A stretch of DNA of 13,387 nt from Nitrospinota bacterium (GCA_016234205.1 JACRGN010000053.1:1-13387), one strand, 5' to 3'; shown: positions 1-6,072, numbered from the stretch's first letter. A program made the numbers and translations. The notes: generated by a model not told the origin, from the sequence alone.

Positions 1-1
1 A

Positions 2-541
2 TGGCTTCCCAACAAGGTGAAAAAAGACAGCAGGGTGATTGTCTATTATTCAGGACACGGCGCCCCTGAACCAAAAACAGGAGACGCCTATATTGTCCCA
101 TTTGACGGCGACCCGAATTATCTTGAGGTTACAGGTTATCCGTTAAAGAGGCTTTACGACAAACTTGGCAAACTGCAAGTTGCAGAGGTTGTTGTGCTTC
201 TTGATTCATGTTTTTCAGGCGCAGGCGGCAGGAGCGTTCTTGCAAAGGGCGCAAGACCATTGGTGATGATGACAGAGGGTGTAGTCATATCGCAAAATAT
301 GACGGTTCTATCGGCAACACAAGGCACACAGATTTCCACATCATCACCTGAGAAAGGGCACGGAATTTTTACATATTATGTTCTGAAGGCAATCAAGGAT
401 GGCAAGAAAAATATTGTGGAGATTTATGAATACATTAAGCCGTTGGTTGAAGACGAGGCAAAGACATTGAATGTCCAGCAAAGCCCAAGCATAAGCCCCG
501 ATGCGGAGAAGATAAGGGGAAGGTTTGGGTTGAGGAAATGA
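2..541 (+). CDS. Caspase-like cysteine peptidase (C14), 3' part only
   Basis: This is the C-terminal part of a bacterial caspase/metacaspase-like peptidase. The frame is open to the left edge (it reads WLPNKVKKDS before the first possible GTG at 17), so the true start lies upstream. Both members of the catalytic dyad are visible. The histidine is in YYSGHGAP (codon 56-58) and the cysteine is in LLDSCFSGAGGRS (codon 209-211). The later segment SATQGTQIS...EKGHGIFTYYVLKAI matches the conserved end of the p20-like fold in this family. The tail (IYEYIKPLVEDEA...) is also typical of bacterial members with the caspase domain at the C terminus. Such proteins cleave after basic residues in known cases, but the substrate here cannot be told. 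Localisation is unknown because the N terminus is missing. The stop TGA overlaps the ATG of the following 20-codon remnant, so translational coupling is possible. Confidence 0.85.
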   Translation, partial: WLPNKVKKDSRVIVYYSGHGAPEPKTGDAYIVPFDGDPNYLEVTGYPLKRLYDKLGKLQVAEVVVLLDSCFSGAGGRSVLAKGARPLVMMTEGVVISQNMTVLSATQGTQISTSSPEKGHGIFTYYVLKAIKDGKKNIVEIYEYIKPLVEDEAKTLNVQQSPSISPDAEKIRGRFGLRK

Positions 542-600
542 AGATATATTTTAGCAGGCATGCAAGAAGGCAGATGAAGTGGAGGGACAATGAAGATTGA
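538..600 (+). pseudogene. Truncated DUF4258-like remnant (20 codons)
   Basis: A short frame opens with an ATG overlapping the caspase stop (ATGA) and reads MKIYFSRHARRQMKWRD, then three residues and a stop. The pattern M-K-I-x-F-S-R-H-A-x-x-[RQ]-M-x-x-R is how I know DUF4258 proteins to begin; these are usually about 80-100 residues. Only the first ~17 residues survive, and the frame then runs 11 nt into the next gene. That gene is DUF2283, the usual downstream partner of DUF4258 in putative toxin-antitoxin pairs. I infer an internal deletion that removed the rest of the gene, possibly between two GGAGG words: one coding (TGG AGG) and one serving as the DUF2283 ribosome binding site at 581-585. 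It may still be translated as a leader peptide. The family call rests on a short stretch. Confidence 0.5.
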
Positions 601-808
601 ATACGATAAAGAGGTTGATGCACTTTACATCAGAATTCAAGAAAAAAAAGTTTCGCATACCAAAGAAATAGAGGAAGGCATAAATCTTGATATTGATGAA
701 GATGGAAAGGTTATTGGTCTTGAGATTATAGGGGCGGCAGAGAGATATAAACTGGAAGACATCTTCAACCTTTCTACTGAAAATTTGATATTGGAAAAGG
801 CAACCTAA
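590..808 (+). CDS. DUF2283 family protein, probable antitoxin-like
   Basis: A small 72-residue protein of the DUF2283 family. Diagnostic features are the start MKIEYDKEVDALYIRI, the central EEGINLDIDEDGKVIGLEII and a final short helix-turn region. The family is a compact beta-rich domain of about 50-70 residues, so this copy looks full length. The start is well supported by GGAGGG at 581-586, four to five bases before the ATG. DUF2283 genes often lie directly downstream of DUF4258 genes, and the pair is commonly suspected to be a type II toxin-antitoxin module. Here the upstream partner is reduced to 20 codons that overlap this start, so the gene looks like an orphan. Its biochemical function is not established. 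Confidence 0.8.
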   Translation: MKIEYDKEVDALYIRIQEKKVSHTKEIEEGINLDIDEDGKVIGLEIIGAAERYKLEDIFNLSTENLILEKAT

Positions 809-834
809 AAACATTGAGTGTAAAATGAATAAAA

Positions 835-865
835 TTGCAATAACGATATTTAAATTTAGTATAAT
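835..865 (+). promoter_or_regulatory. Possible sigma-70 promoter for the 63-residue gene
   Basis: A perfect TATAAT at 860-865 is preceded by TTGCAA at 835-840, with a 19-base spacer that is longer than ideal. Transcription would start near 872, just before the GGGGGA ribosome binding site at 874-879. The untranslated leader would be about 13 nt. The -10 box is good and the -35 box is only fair. Confidence 0.35.
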
Positions 866-884
866 TAAATAAAGGGGGATAGAT

Positions 885-1076
885 ATGCAGACAGCTAAAC
901 AAGAGGTAAGTAATCTGCTCAACCGCTTACCCGATGACTGTTCTTTGGAGGATATTCAATATCATCTTTATGTTATCCAGAAAATTGAGCGTGGACTGAA
1001 AGATGTAGAAGAAGGGCGGATTTATACACAGGAAGAAGTTGAGAAGATGATGGCAAAATGGACAAAGTCAATTTGA
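885..1076 (+). CDS. Small antitoxin-like protein, no toxin partner
   Basis: A 63-residue acidic protein with a strong ribosome binding site (GGGGGA at 874-879). The segment LPDDCSLEDIQYHLYVIQKIERGLKDVEEGRI followed by TQEEVEKMMAKW closely resembles a widespread small family. I remember it as the upstream partner of RelE/ParE-type toxins, where it is annotated as an antitoxin or addiction-module component. The sequence predicts mostly helices with no obvious DNA-binding motif. The next gene is xerC, 53 bp downstream. The gap holds only a 22-codon frame (1058-1126) that does not look like ParE, so the toxin is absent or lost. The family assignment is from memory and moderately sure; its role as an antitoxin here is inference. 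Confidence 0.65.
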   Translation: MQTAKQEVSNLLNRLPDDCSLEDIQYHLYVIQKIERGLKDVEEGRIYTQEEVEKMMAKWTKSI

Positions 1077-1129
1077 TATTATTAGAAAGGCAGAAAGAGA
1101 AAAGTGGGAAATTGGATGAAATATAAAGC

Positions 1130-2047
1130 ATGAACCAATACATTGACCAGTTCAAAAAATATCTTCATGCGGAGAAGAATGTATCAGTACATACATTAAG
1201 AAATTATTCCATTGATATGGAGCAGTTTGAGAAGTTTTTAACAACGACAAATCTATGCCCTGATGAAAGTGGAAGTGATATTGATATAAAAAAGATAGAT
1301 AATGTGGTTATTAGAACATTCTTAGGCAGTCTCCATAAGGAAGGGAATTGCAATAATTCAATGGCGAGGAAGCTGTCAACATTGAGGACATTTTTTAAAT
1401 ATCTCTGCCGCGAGGGTTATATACAAAAAAATCCTGCACGGTTGGTAGCAACTCCTAAGGTGCCAAAAAAGATACCTTCGTTTATGCCGATAGACGAGGC
1501 ATTCAGGTTAATGGATATACCTGACAGCAAGACCCTCTCCGGTTTAAGGGATAAGGCAATACTTGAGACCCTTTATGGTGCAGGCATACGAATAAGCGAA
1601 CTTGTCTCCCTAAATGTGACTAATGTGGATTTGGAGAGGGGGTATATAAGGGTATTTGGTAAAGGGAGGAAGGAGAGGATAGTTCCGCTTGGGGGTAAGG
1701 CGTGTGAGGCTATTAGGGTATACTTAAATAAAATTCATAATTCAAAATTCATAATTCAAAATTCATGTAATGGGGCACTTTTCTTAAATCTGCGCGGAGG
1801 AAGGTTGACATCGAGGAGTGGATGGAATATTGTAGATAAGTATGCAAGGAGGGGGGCGATTAAGAGGCATATAAGTCCTCACTCTCTGAGACATACATTT
1901 GCTACCCATCTTTTGGAGGGTGGGGCTGATTTGAGGGTGATTCAAGAACTCCTGGGGCATTCAAGTTTATCAACGACGCAGAAATATACCCATGTGAATC
2001 TTGACCAGTTGATGAAGGTGTATGATAAATCGCATCCGAAGGCATAA
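1130..2047 (+). CDS. xerC: Tyrosine recombinase XerC
   Basis: A 305-residue site-specific recombinase of the XerC/XerD type, which acts at dif sites near the terminus to resolve chromosome dimers. The N-terminal core-binding (SAM-like) domain spans roughly residues 1-105 and the catalytic domain 115-300. The full active-site set is present: R154 in GAGIRISEL, K178 in FGKGRKER, H251 and R254 in HSLRHTFATH, H277 in LLGHSSLSTTQ, and the nucleophile Y286 in QKYTHV. Length and the ending (LMKVYDKSHPKA) fit a housekeeping Xer protein rather than a phage integrase. It lies first in a xerC-hslV-hslU block, an order found in several phyla. One oddity is residues 201-213, the loop before the ALFLN strand. 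It is encoded by a 14-bp tandem repeat and is a few residues longer than the E. coli loop. No strong ribosome binding site precedes the ATG. Confidence 0.93.
   Translation: MNQYIDQFKKYLHAEKNVSVHTLRNYSIDMEQFEKFLTTTNLCPDESGSDIDIKKIDNVVIRTFLGSLHKEGNCNNSMARKLSTLRTFFKYLCREGYIQKNPARLVATPKVPKKIPSFMPIDEAFRLMDIPDSKTLSGLRDKAILETLYGAGIRISELVSLNVTNVDLERGYIRVFGKGRKERIVPLGGKACEAIRVYLNKIHNSKFIIQNSCNGALFLNLRGGRLTSRSGWNIVDKYARRGAIKRHISPHSLRHTFATHLLEGGADLRVIQELLGHSSLSTTQKYTHVNLDQLMKVYDKSHPKA
1731..1766 (+). repeat. 14-bp tandem repeat inside xerC
   Basis: The unit AAATTCATAATTCA occurs at 1731-1744 and again, identically, at 1745-1758. A partial third copy (AAATTCAT) follows at 1759-1766. It totals 36 bp, exactly 12 codons, so the reading frame is kept although the unit length is not a multiple of three. 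It encodes the loop around residues 201-213 of XerC, well away from the catalytic residues. This looks like a mobile or expandable low-complexity insert that the protein tolerates. Confidence 0.9.
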
Positions 2048-2050
2048 TAA

Positions 2051-2132
2051 AGTATCAAAGTGTCAGAGTATCAGAGTGTCAGAGACTCAAATTCTATGCT
2101 TTGATACTATGACACTATGACTCTTTGACACT
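2051..2132. repeat. Palindrome of 8-bp words filling the xerC-hslV gap
   Basis: The left arm (2051-2090) is five tandem 8-mers: AGTATCAA, AGTGTCAG, AGTATCAG, AGTGTCAG, AGACTCAA. After a 10-base centre (2091-2100), the right arm (2101-2132) is four 8-mers that are reverse complements of the same word family: TTGATACT, ATGACACT, ATGACTCT, TTGACACT. The arms can pair over about 32 bp with some mismatches. The structure begins three bases after the xerC stop and ends nine bases before hslV. It has no T-run at its end, so it does not look like a standard terminator. No open frame or RNA family was recognised in it. Confidence 0.88.
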
Positions 2133-2141
2133 ATAAAAATT

Positions 2142-2669
2142 ATGTTTCACGCAACTACAATATTACTTATAAGACATAACGGCAAGGTGGTCGTTGCCGG
2201 TGATGGGCAGGTGACCTTCGGCAACACTGTCATAAAGCACAAGGCAAGGAAGGTAAGAAGGCTCTATAATGACAAGATAATTGCCGGTTTTGCAGGAGCT
2301 GCAGCGGATGCCTTTACACTCTTTACAAAATTTGAAGAGAAGCTGGAAAAATTTAACGGTAATATAACAAGGGCAGCAGTTGAGCTTGCGAAGGACTGGA
2401 GGACTGACAGGGTGTTGAGGAGACTTGAGGCACTTCTTGCTGTTGCCGATAAGGATTCTTCCTTTATTATATCAGGGACAGGGGATGTTATAGAGCCTGA
2501 TGATGGTGTTGTCGGTATAGGCTCAGGAGGTGCGTATGCACAGGCTGCTGCCAAGGCATTATCAATGCACTCAAATCTGGACGCAAAGATGATTGCTGAA
2601 GAGGCAATGAAGATAGCGGCTTCACTCTGTATCTATACAAATGAGAATATAGTTATTGAGGAACTATAA
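2142..2669 (+). CDS. hslV: ATP-dependent protease subunit HslV (ClpQ)
   Basis: A 175-residue proteolytic subunit of the HslUV (ClpYQ) complex, a cytoplasmic two-ring Ntn-hydrolase. The propeptide MFHA is expected to be removed, leaving Thr5 as the N-terminal nucleophile (sequence TTILLIRHNGKVVVAGDGQ). Counting from that Thr, the key residues fall where the family has them: Asp17 (D21), Lys33 (K37 in ARKVRRLY) and Ser124 (S128 in GIGSGGAYAQ). Other family blocks include AGFAGAAADAFTLF and ELAKDWRTDRVLRRLEALL. The ending NENIVIEEL is typical. It is upstream of hslU, as expected for the pair, but the two are separated by a 148-bp gap filled with a palindrome. No convincing Shine-Dalgarno sequence is seen before the ATG (ATAAAAATTATG). 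Confidence 0.96.
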   Translation: MFHATTILLIRHNGKVVVAGDGQVTFGNTVIKHKARKVRRLYNDKIIAGFAGAAADAFTLFTKFEEKLEKFNGNITRAAVELAKDWRTDRVLRRLEALLAVADKDSSFIISGTGDVIEPDDGVVGIGSGGAYAQAAAKALSMHSNLDAKMIAEEAMKIAASLCIYTNENIVIEEL

Positions 2670-2675
2670 AGAGGA

Positions 2676-2807
2676 GAACACGAATTACACGAATATACGA
2701 ATGACACAAATTAAAGAATTTAAGAGTCAAAATTAGAATAAAATACTATTCTGACTTCTAATGCTTTTAATATTCGTGAAATTCGTCCATTCGTGAGATT
2801 CGTGTTC
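2676..2807. repeat. Long imperfect palindrome filling the hslV-hslU gap
   Basis: The left arm begins GAACACGAATTACACGAAT and the reverse complement of the right arm (ending at 2807) begins GAACACGAATCTCACGAAT. Both are made of repeated ACGAAT/CACGAAT words at 8-10 bp spacing. Pairing continues inward through AGAGTCA...TTAGAATA (2723-2740) and its partner TATTCTGACTTCT (2747-2759). Nearly the whole gap can therefore form one long hairpin around a short centre near 2741-2746. It starts six bases after the hslV stop and ends ten bases before hslU. No gene or known RNA was seen in it. Confidence 0.87.
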
Positions 2808-2817
2808 CAGATTTAAT

Positions 2818-4233
2818 ATGGAAATGCTTGCTAAAAAAATAGAAGAAAAGCCTGTTGAAAAGGTGCTTGACAAAGAGGCGCAACTGACCCCTAAGAGAAT
2901 AGTTGGGGAATTGGATAAATACATTATAGGGCAGAAGAATGCAAAGAGGTCTGTTGCCATTGCATTGAGAAACCGCTGGAGGAGACAGCAACTCTCTCCT
3001 GAACTAAAGGAAGAGGTAGCACCTAAGAATATAATAATGATAGGGCCTACAGGTGTTGGAAAGACAGAGATAGCAAGAAGGCTTGCGAGACTTACCAACT
3101 CTCCATTTATTAAGGTAGAGGCATCTAAATATACAGAGGTAGGCTATGTTGGAAGGGATGTGGAATCCATGGTCAGAGACCTGACAGAGGTCTCAAAGAA
3201 TATGGTGAGGGAGGAGAGGGCAGCGGAAGTCAGCGAAATGGCAAAGGTTAATGCAGAGGAGAGGCTCCTTGACCTCCTTTTGCCTCCGCCGCCATCAGTC
3301 AAAAGAGGGGCAGACGAGAAGATGGAGATGGATGAATTAGGGCAGAGACATTATCAGGAGACAAGGGAAAAGTTCAGAAAATATTTGAGGGAAGGAAAAC
3401 TGGATGAGAGGTCTGTTGAACTGGAGATAGAACAGAGAATGATGCCAATGGTTGAGATAGTTTCAAATGCCGGCATTGAAGACCTTGATATAAATATAAA
3501 GGATATGCTTGGGAGCATCATGCCTCAGAAAAAGAAGAGGAGAAAGGTAAAAGTATTGGAGGCACTTACAATACTGACTCAGGAAGAGGCACAGAAGCTC
3601 ATAGATATGGATAAGGTTATAAAAGAGGCGGTAAACAGGGTTGAGCAGTCAGGGATAATATTTATTGATGAGATAGATAAAGTTGCCGGCAGAGAATCGG
3701 GGCATGGTCCTGATGTATCAAGAGAAGGGGTTCAGAGAGACCTCCTTCCGATTGTAGAAGGCTCTACAGTAAGTACTAAATACGGTGCAGTTAGGACTGA
3801 TCATATCCTATTTATTGCGGCAGGTGCATTCCATGTATCAAAGCCATCTGATTTAATTCCTGAACTTCAGGGCAGGTTTCCAATAAGGGTAGAGCTTGAT
3901 TCTCTCGGCAAGGAAGAATTTATAAGAATACTCACAGAGCCGCAGAATGCTCTTATTAAGCAGTATGTGGAGCTTTTAAAAACAGAGGGTGTGGAGATAA
4001 ATTTTGTTGAAGATGCGATTGCAGAAATATCATCAATAGCGGCGCTGGTAAATAATAGGATGGAGAACATAGGTGCGAGGAGGCTCCATACCATAATGGA
4101 GAGGCTATTAGACGATATATCCTTCAGCGCCCCTGACCAGAAGGAGAAAAAATTTACAATAGATGCAAAATATGTAAGAGAGAGGCTTCAGGATGTGATT
4201 AAGGATGAGGATTTGAGCAGGTATATCCTCTAA
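2818..4233 (+). CDS. hslU: HslUV unfoldase subunit HslU (ClpY)
   Basis: A 471-residue AAA+ ATPase that forms a hexamer, unfolds substrates and feeds them to HslV. Visible elements in order: LTPKRIVGELDKYIIGQ (residues 23-39); Walker A GPTGVGKT (76-83); pore loop GYVG (109-112); the long helical I-domain (about 115-265); Walker B IIFIDEID (280-287); the arginine-finger region LQGRFPIRVEL with R353; sensor-2 GARR (419-422); and the C-terminal tail DEDLSRYIL, which inserts into HslV to activate it. The N terminus carries about 20 residues (MEMLAKKIEEKPVEKVLDKE) beyond the usual family start. There is no Shine-Dalgarno sequence at the ATG, and Met3 at 2824 is an alternative. The gene lies directly after the palindrome, which could affect HslU level relative to HslV. 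Confidence 0.96.
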   Translation: MEMLAKKIEEKPVEKVLDKEAQLTPKRIVGELDKYIIGQKNAKRSVAIALRNRWRRQQLSPELKEEVAPKNIIMIGPTGVGKTEIARRLARLTNSPFIKVEASKYTEVGYVGRDVESMVRDLTEVSKNMVREERAAEVSEMAKVNAEERLLDLLLPPPPSVKRGADEKMEMDELGQRHYQETREKFRKYLREGKLDERSVELEIEQRMMPMVEIVSNAGIEDLDINIKDMLGSIMPQKKKRRKVKVLEALTILTQEEAQKLIDMDKVIKEAVNRVEQSGIIFIDEIDKVAGRESGHGPDVSREGVQRDLLPIVEGSTVSTKYGAVRTDHILFIAAGAFHVSKPSDLIPELQGRFPIRVELDSLGKEEFIRILTEPQNALIKQYVELLKTEGVEINFVEDAIAEISSIAALVNNRMENIGARRLHTIMERLLDDISFSAPDQKEKKFTIDAKYVRERLQDVIKDEDLSRYIL

Positions 4234-4251
4234 AATAAAAAGTTAATCAGC

Positions 4252-4271
4252 CACAGACTAACACAGACTAA
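4252..4271. repeat. Two direct 10-bp repeats downstream of hslU
   Basis: CACAGACTAA occurs twice back to back (4252-4261 and 4262-4271), preceded by AGC. The opening GCCACAGA also begins the repeat region at 8441, which suggests the same repeat family. The rest of this 116-bp convergent gap (4234-4349) is purine-rich. It holds no gene and no convincing terminator. Confidence 0.7.
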
Positions 4272-4349
4272 AACAACAAAAAAAGAGATTAAGGAGAAAT
4301 GGAGAAAGAGGGGAAAAAGGGGGAAATACTTTTCTTTTTTTTATAACTC

Positions 4350-5948
4350 CTATTCCTTACGAATTAGTCCTGTAAGAGATGCTGCTGTCAAGGTTGAGAA
4401 AACCCATCCTAAGAGAATATGAAGCCAGAAATAAATCCGAAACCAAAAACCATACGGTTTAGATGCGTCAGGGAGCCAATAATCTTCTTGATGTAAATCC
4501 AGAAAAGGAACAAAGACATCCATAGAGTACATAATGGGATTAAACTGCGGGTATTCTGGCGGAATGGAGCGTTTTTCTTGAAAATCTTTACTCATATACA
4601 CCCGCTCCTTTGAGGGCTGCATTACACTATAATTATTTGCCCAAGAGAATATAAAAATGCCGAATATCAGAAATACGATAATAATACCAACAGCCTTCAG
4701 CGGTTTGTAGCCGTGTCCGATAGTTTCACCCAAAAACCAGTTCCAGAACTTTGCTTTTCTGCTCAATTTTCCATATTTTCTGAGGTCTTCCTGTTTTGCA
4801 ATCATAACCTCTCTTGCGTCTGATTCATGTCCAATCTGGCGGTATACCTTTGCCAACTGCTCATAAGGCTGTGTGCTGAAATATTTTTTATCCTGCAATC
4901 TAATCCACTGTATCCGTTTATCCGCTTCTGTTGGTGTATTACCCCCTCCAAATCCTTTATACTCAAATCCTGTAAGGATTAGGTTGTCCTGATTGGGCCA
5001 GCTATTTTCATCATCCACAAATTGCCCTACATTCATATAACTAAAATTAAAACGACCATTAGCTTTTTTTAGTTTATTCAAGAAAAAAACGCCGCCAATT
5101 TTTGCCCTTTCAGTAATTAAAACATACTTTCCTGCATCTTCAAAAGATGCCCCAGTGCAATCTAAATCTCCATTAATATTTGCACCAAGGAGTCGAATCA
5201 CGCCTTTTGAGGTGATATTATTAAAAACCACACTATCTTTTGTAGAGAGTCTATCACCGATAAAGGAATAACCTTCTACACTTTCAAAAGATGCCCCAGT
5301 GCAACCTAAATTTCCATTAATTTTTGCACCAGGTAGTAAAATCGCACCTTTTGATGTGACATTATCTAAAAACACACTTCCCTTTGTTGTAAGTCCATCA
5401 CCTCTAAAGGAATCACCTTCTGCATTTTCAAAAGATGCTCCATTACAGTTCAAATCTCCATTAATATTTGCACCAAGGAGTCGAATCACGCCTTTTGCAA
5501 TAACTTTTTTTAAGACTAATGTTCCTTCAATATTGATTCTATCAGCAGTGAATGATTTTAAAAGACTTTTAAATAAATTTATTGTTTTTGTTTTTGCATC
5601 CATTAAAATGATTTCTTCCTCAATAAAACAATTCATGATTCTTAAAATATGAGGTATGGAGGCGCCTTCAAAATCAATAAATCCTGTGATTTTAGCTCCC
5701 CAAATTTGTATTCCCTTTGTGTGAATATTTTGAATGGCATCAGGGCTTGTGCAGAGCCAATAGAGGATTTCAGAACGGATTATTCGCTCATTGCCCCATT
5801 TGTCAGCCTTTTCAGGTTTATCAATTTCTTCCTCACCTCTTCTGAAATCTGCGGGGTCACCCTTCTGAACTGCTTCAAGAAGTCTTTCTTCTGCCGGCTT
5901 GATTCCATCTTTTAAATGTTCCGGCAATAAATCTATCAAATTTTTCAT
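4350..5948 (-). CDS. Membrane protein with beta-helix-like repeats, function unknown
   Basis: A 532-residue protein of unknown function. The N-terminal part (1-100) is soluble and includes WGNERIIRSEILYWLCTSPDA and KGIQIWGAKITGFIDFEGA. The middle is a run of short strand-turn repeats of the form GA.INGDL.C.GASF, suggestive of a right-handed beta-helix as in pentapeptide or bactofilin-like folds. Residues 152-295 are three tandem 48-residue units. Next comes a helical segment (QPYEQLAKVYRQIGHESDAREVMIAKQ, 360-386). One membrane helix follows (about 418-436), then an outside loop with FNPIMYSMDVFVPFLDLHQEDYW, and a second helix (about 502-527). I recall similar proteins with the same helical motif and two-helix tail annotated vaguely as membrane-associated oxidoreductases, but no redox motif is visible. 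It faces hslU convergently and argB divergently, and looks like an accessory insertion in a core region. A promoter sits almost at the ATG and no ribosome binding site is seen. Confidence 0.85.
   Translation of the reverse strand: MKNLIDLLPEHLKDGIKPAEERLLEAVQKGDPADFRRGEEEIDKPEKADKWGNERIIRSEILYWLCTSPDAIQNIHTKGIQIWGAKITGFIDFEGASIPHILRIMNCFIEEEIILMDAKTKTINLFKSLLKSFTADRINIEGTLVLKKVIAKGVIRLLGANINGDLNCNGASFENAEGDSFRGDGLTTKGSVFLDNVTSKGAILLPGAKINGNLGCTGASFESVEGYSFIGDRLSTKDSVVFNNITSKGVIRLLGANINGDLDCTGASFEDAGKYVLITERAKIGGVFFLNKLKKANGRFNFSYMNVGQFVDDENSWPNQDNLILTGFEYKGFGGGNTPTEADKRIQWIRLQDKKYFSTQPYEQLAKVYRQIGHESDAREVMIAKQEDLRKYGKLSRKAKFWNWFLGETIGHGYKPLKAVGIIIVFLIFGIFIFSWANNYSVMQPSKERVYMSKDFQEKRSIPPEYPQFNPIMYSMDVFVPFLDLHQEDYWLPDASKPYGFWFRIYFWLHILLGWVFSTLTAASLTGLIRKE
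5064..5495 (-). repeat. Three tandem 144-bp (48-codon) units
   Basis: The units lie at 5352-5495 (residues 152-199), 5208-5351 (200-247) and 5064-5207 (248-295). Each starts KG[VA]I.L.GA.INGxLxCxGASFE. The first two are alike throughout, while the third diverges after SFEDAG. At the DNA level, 46 bases are identical between 5452-5497 and 5164-5209, exactly two unit lengths (288 bp) apart. This points to recent duplication or ongoing gene conversion within the gene. Confidence 0.9.
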
Positions 5949-5954
5949 GGCTAA

Positions 5955-5983
5955 ATATTACATTAAGAAGGCTGCACTTTCAA
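5955..5983 (-). promoter_or_regulatory. Promoter for the repeat membrane protein, probably leaderless
   Basis: On the minus strand, TTGAAA (5978-5983) and TAATAT (5955-5960) are separated by exactly 17 bases, close to the sigma-70 consensus. Only six bases separate the -10 box from the ATG at 5946-5948. Transcription would therefore begin at or within a base or two of the start codon, giving a leaderless mRNA. This agrees with the lack of a Shine-Dalgarno sequence. Confidence 0.5.
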
Positions 5984-6023
5984 GCTATTATCTGTACACA
6001 AGGATCTAATAAATACACCCTTT

Positions 6024-6048
6024 TGTCACCCTGAGCAAAGCGAAGGGT
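6024..6048 (+). repeat. 25-nt stem-loop repeat, copy 1
   Basis: This copy opens TGTCACCCTGAGC and closes AAGCGAAGGGT. The stem is ACCCT (6028-6032) paired with AGGGT (6044-6048). It forms an inverted pair with the copy at 6073-6097. It belongs to a dispersed repeat family that also has a copy at 8491-8515. Confidence 0.82.
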
Positions 6049-6072
6049 CTTGCAGTTCATTGATTATATTAT

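Noticed and set aside
551..922. Long minus-strand open frame of 123 codons opposite the DUF2283 gene
   Set aside because: It overlaps the well-supported DUF2283 gene and part of the next gene, reads as hydrophobic low-information sequence, and has no family features.
1058..1126. A 22-codon frame after the antitoxin-like gene, tested as a toxin remnant
   Set aside because: Its sequence (MDKVNLILLERQKEK...) does not resemble the start of ParE/RelE or other toxins I know.
1130..2047. xerC as a phage or integron integrase marking a mobile island
   Set aside because: Length, the motif set and the link to hslVU fit housekeeping XerC. No attachment-site repeats, tRNA or phage genes are near.
2051..2132. 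CRISPR-like array from regularly spaced repeats
   Set aside because: The 8-bp words are contiguous without spacers and the second half is inverted. There are no cas genes.
2264..2554. Minus-strand open frame inside hslV, with similar ones inside hslU and argB
   Set aside because: These are antisense shadows of strongly conserved genes with no independent support.
2676..2807. Rho-independent terminator between hslV and hslU
   Set aside because: The palindrome is far longer than a terminator stem, is AT-rich with mismatches, and is followed by CCAGATTTAATATGG rather than a T-run.
4312..4342. Possible bidirectional terminator after hslU: GAAAAAG, a loop, CTTTTC and a run of T
   Set aside because: The stem is short, almost all A-T and needs a bulge. 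It is not strong enough to call.
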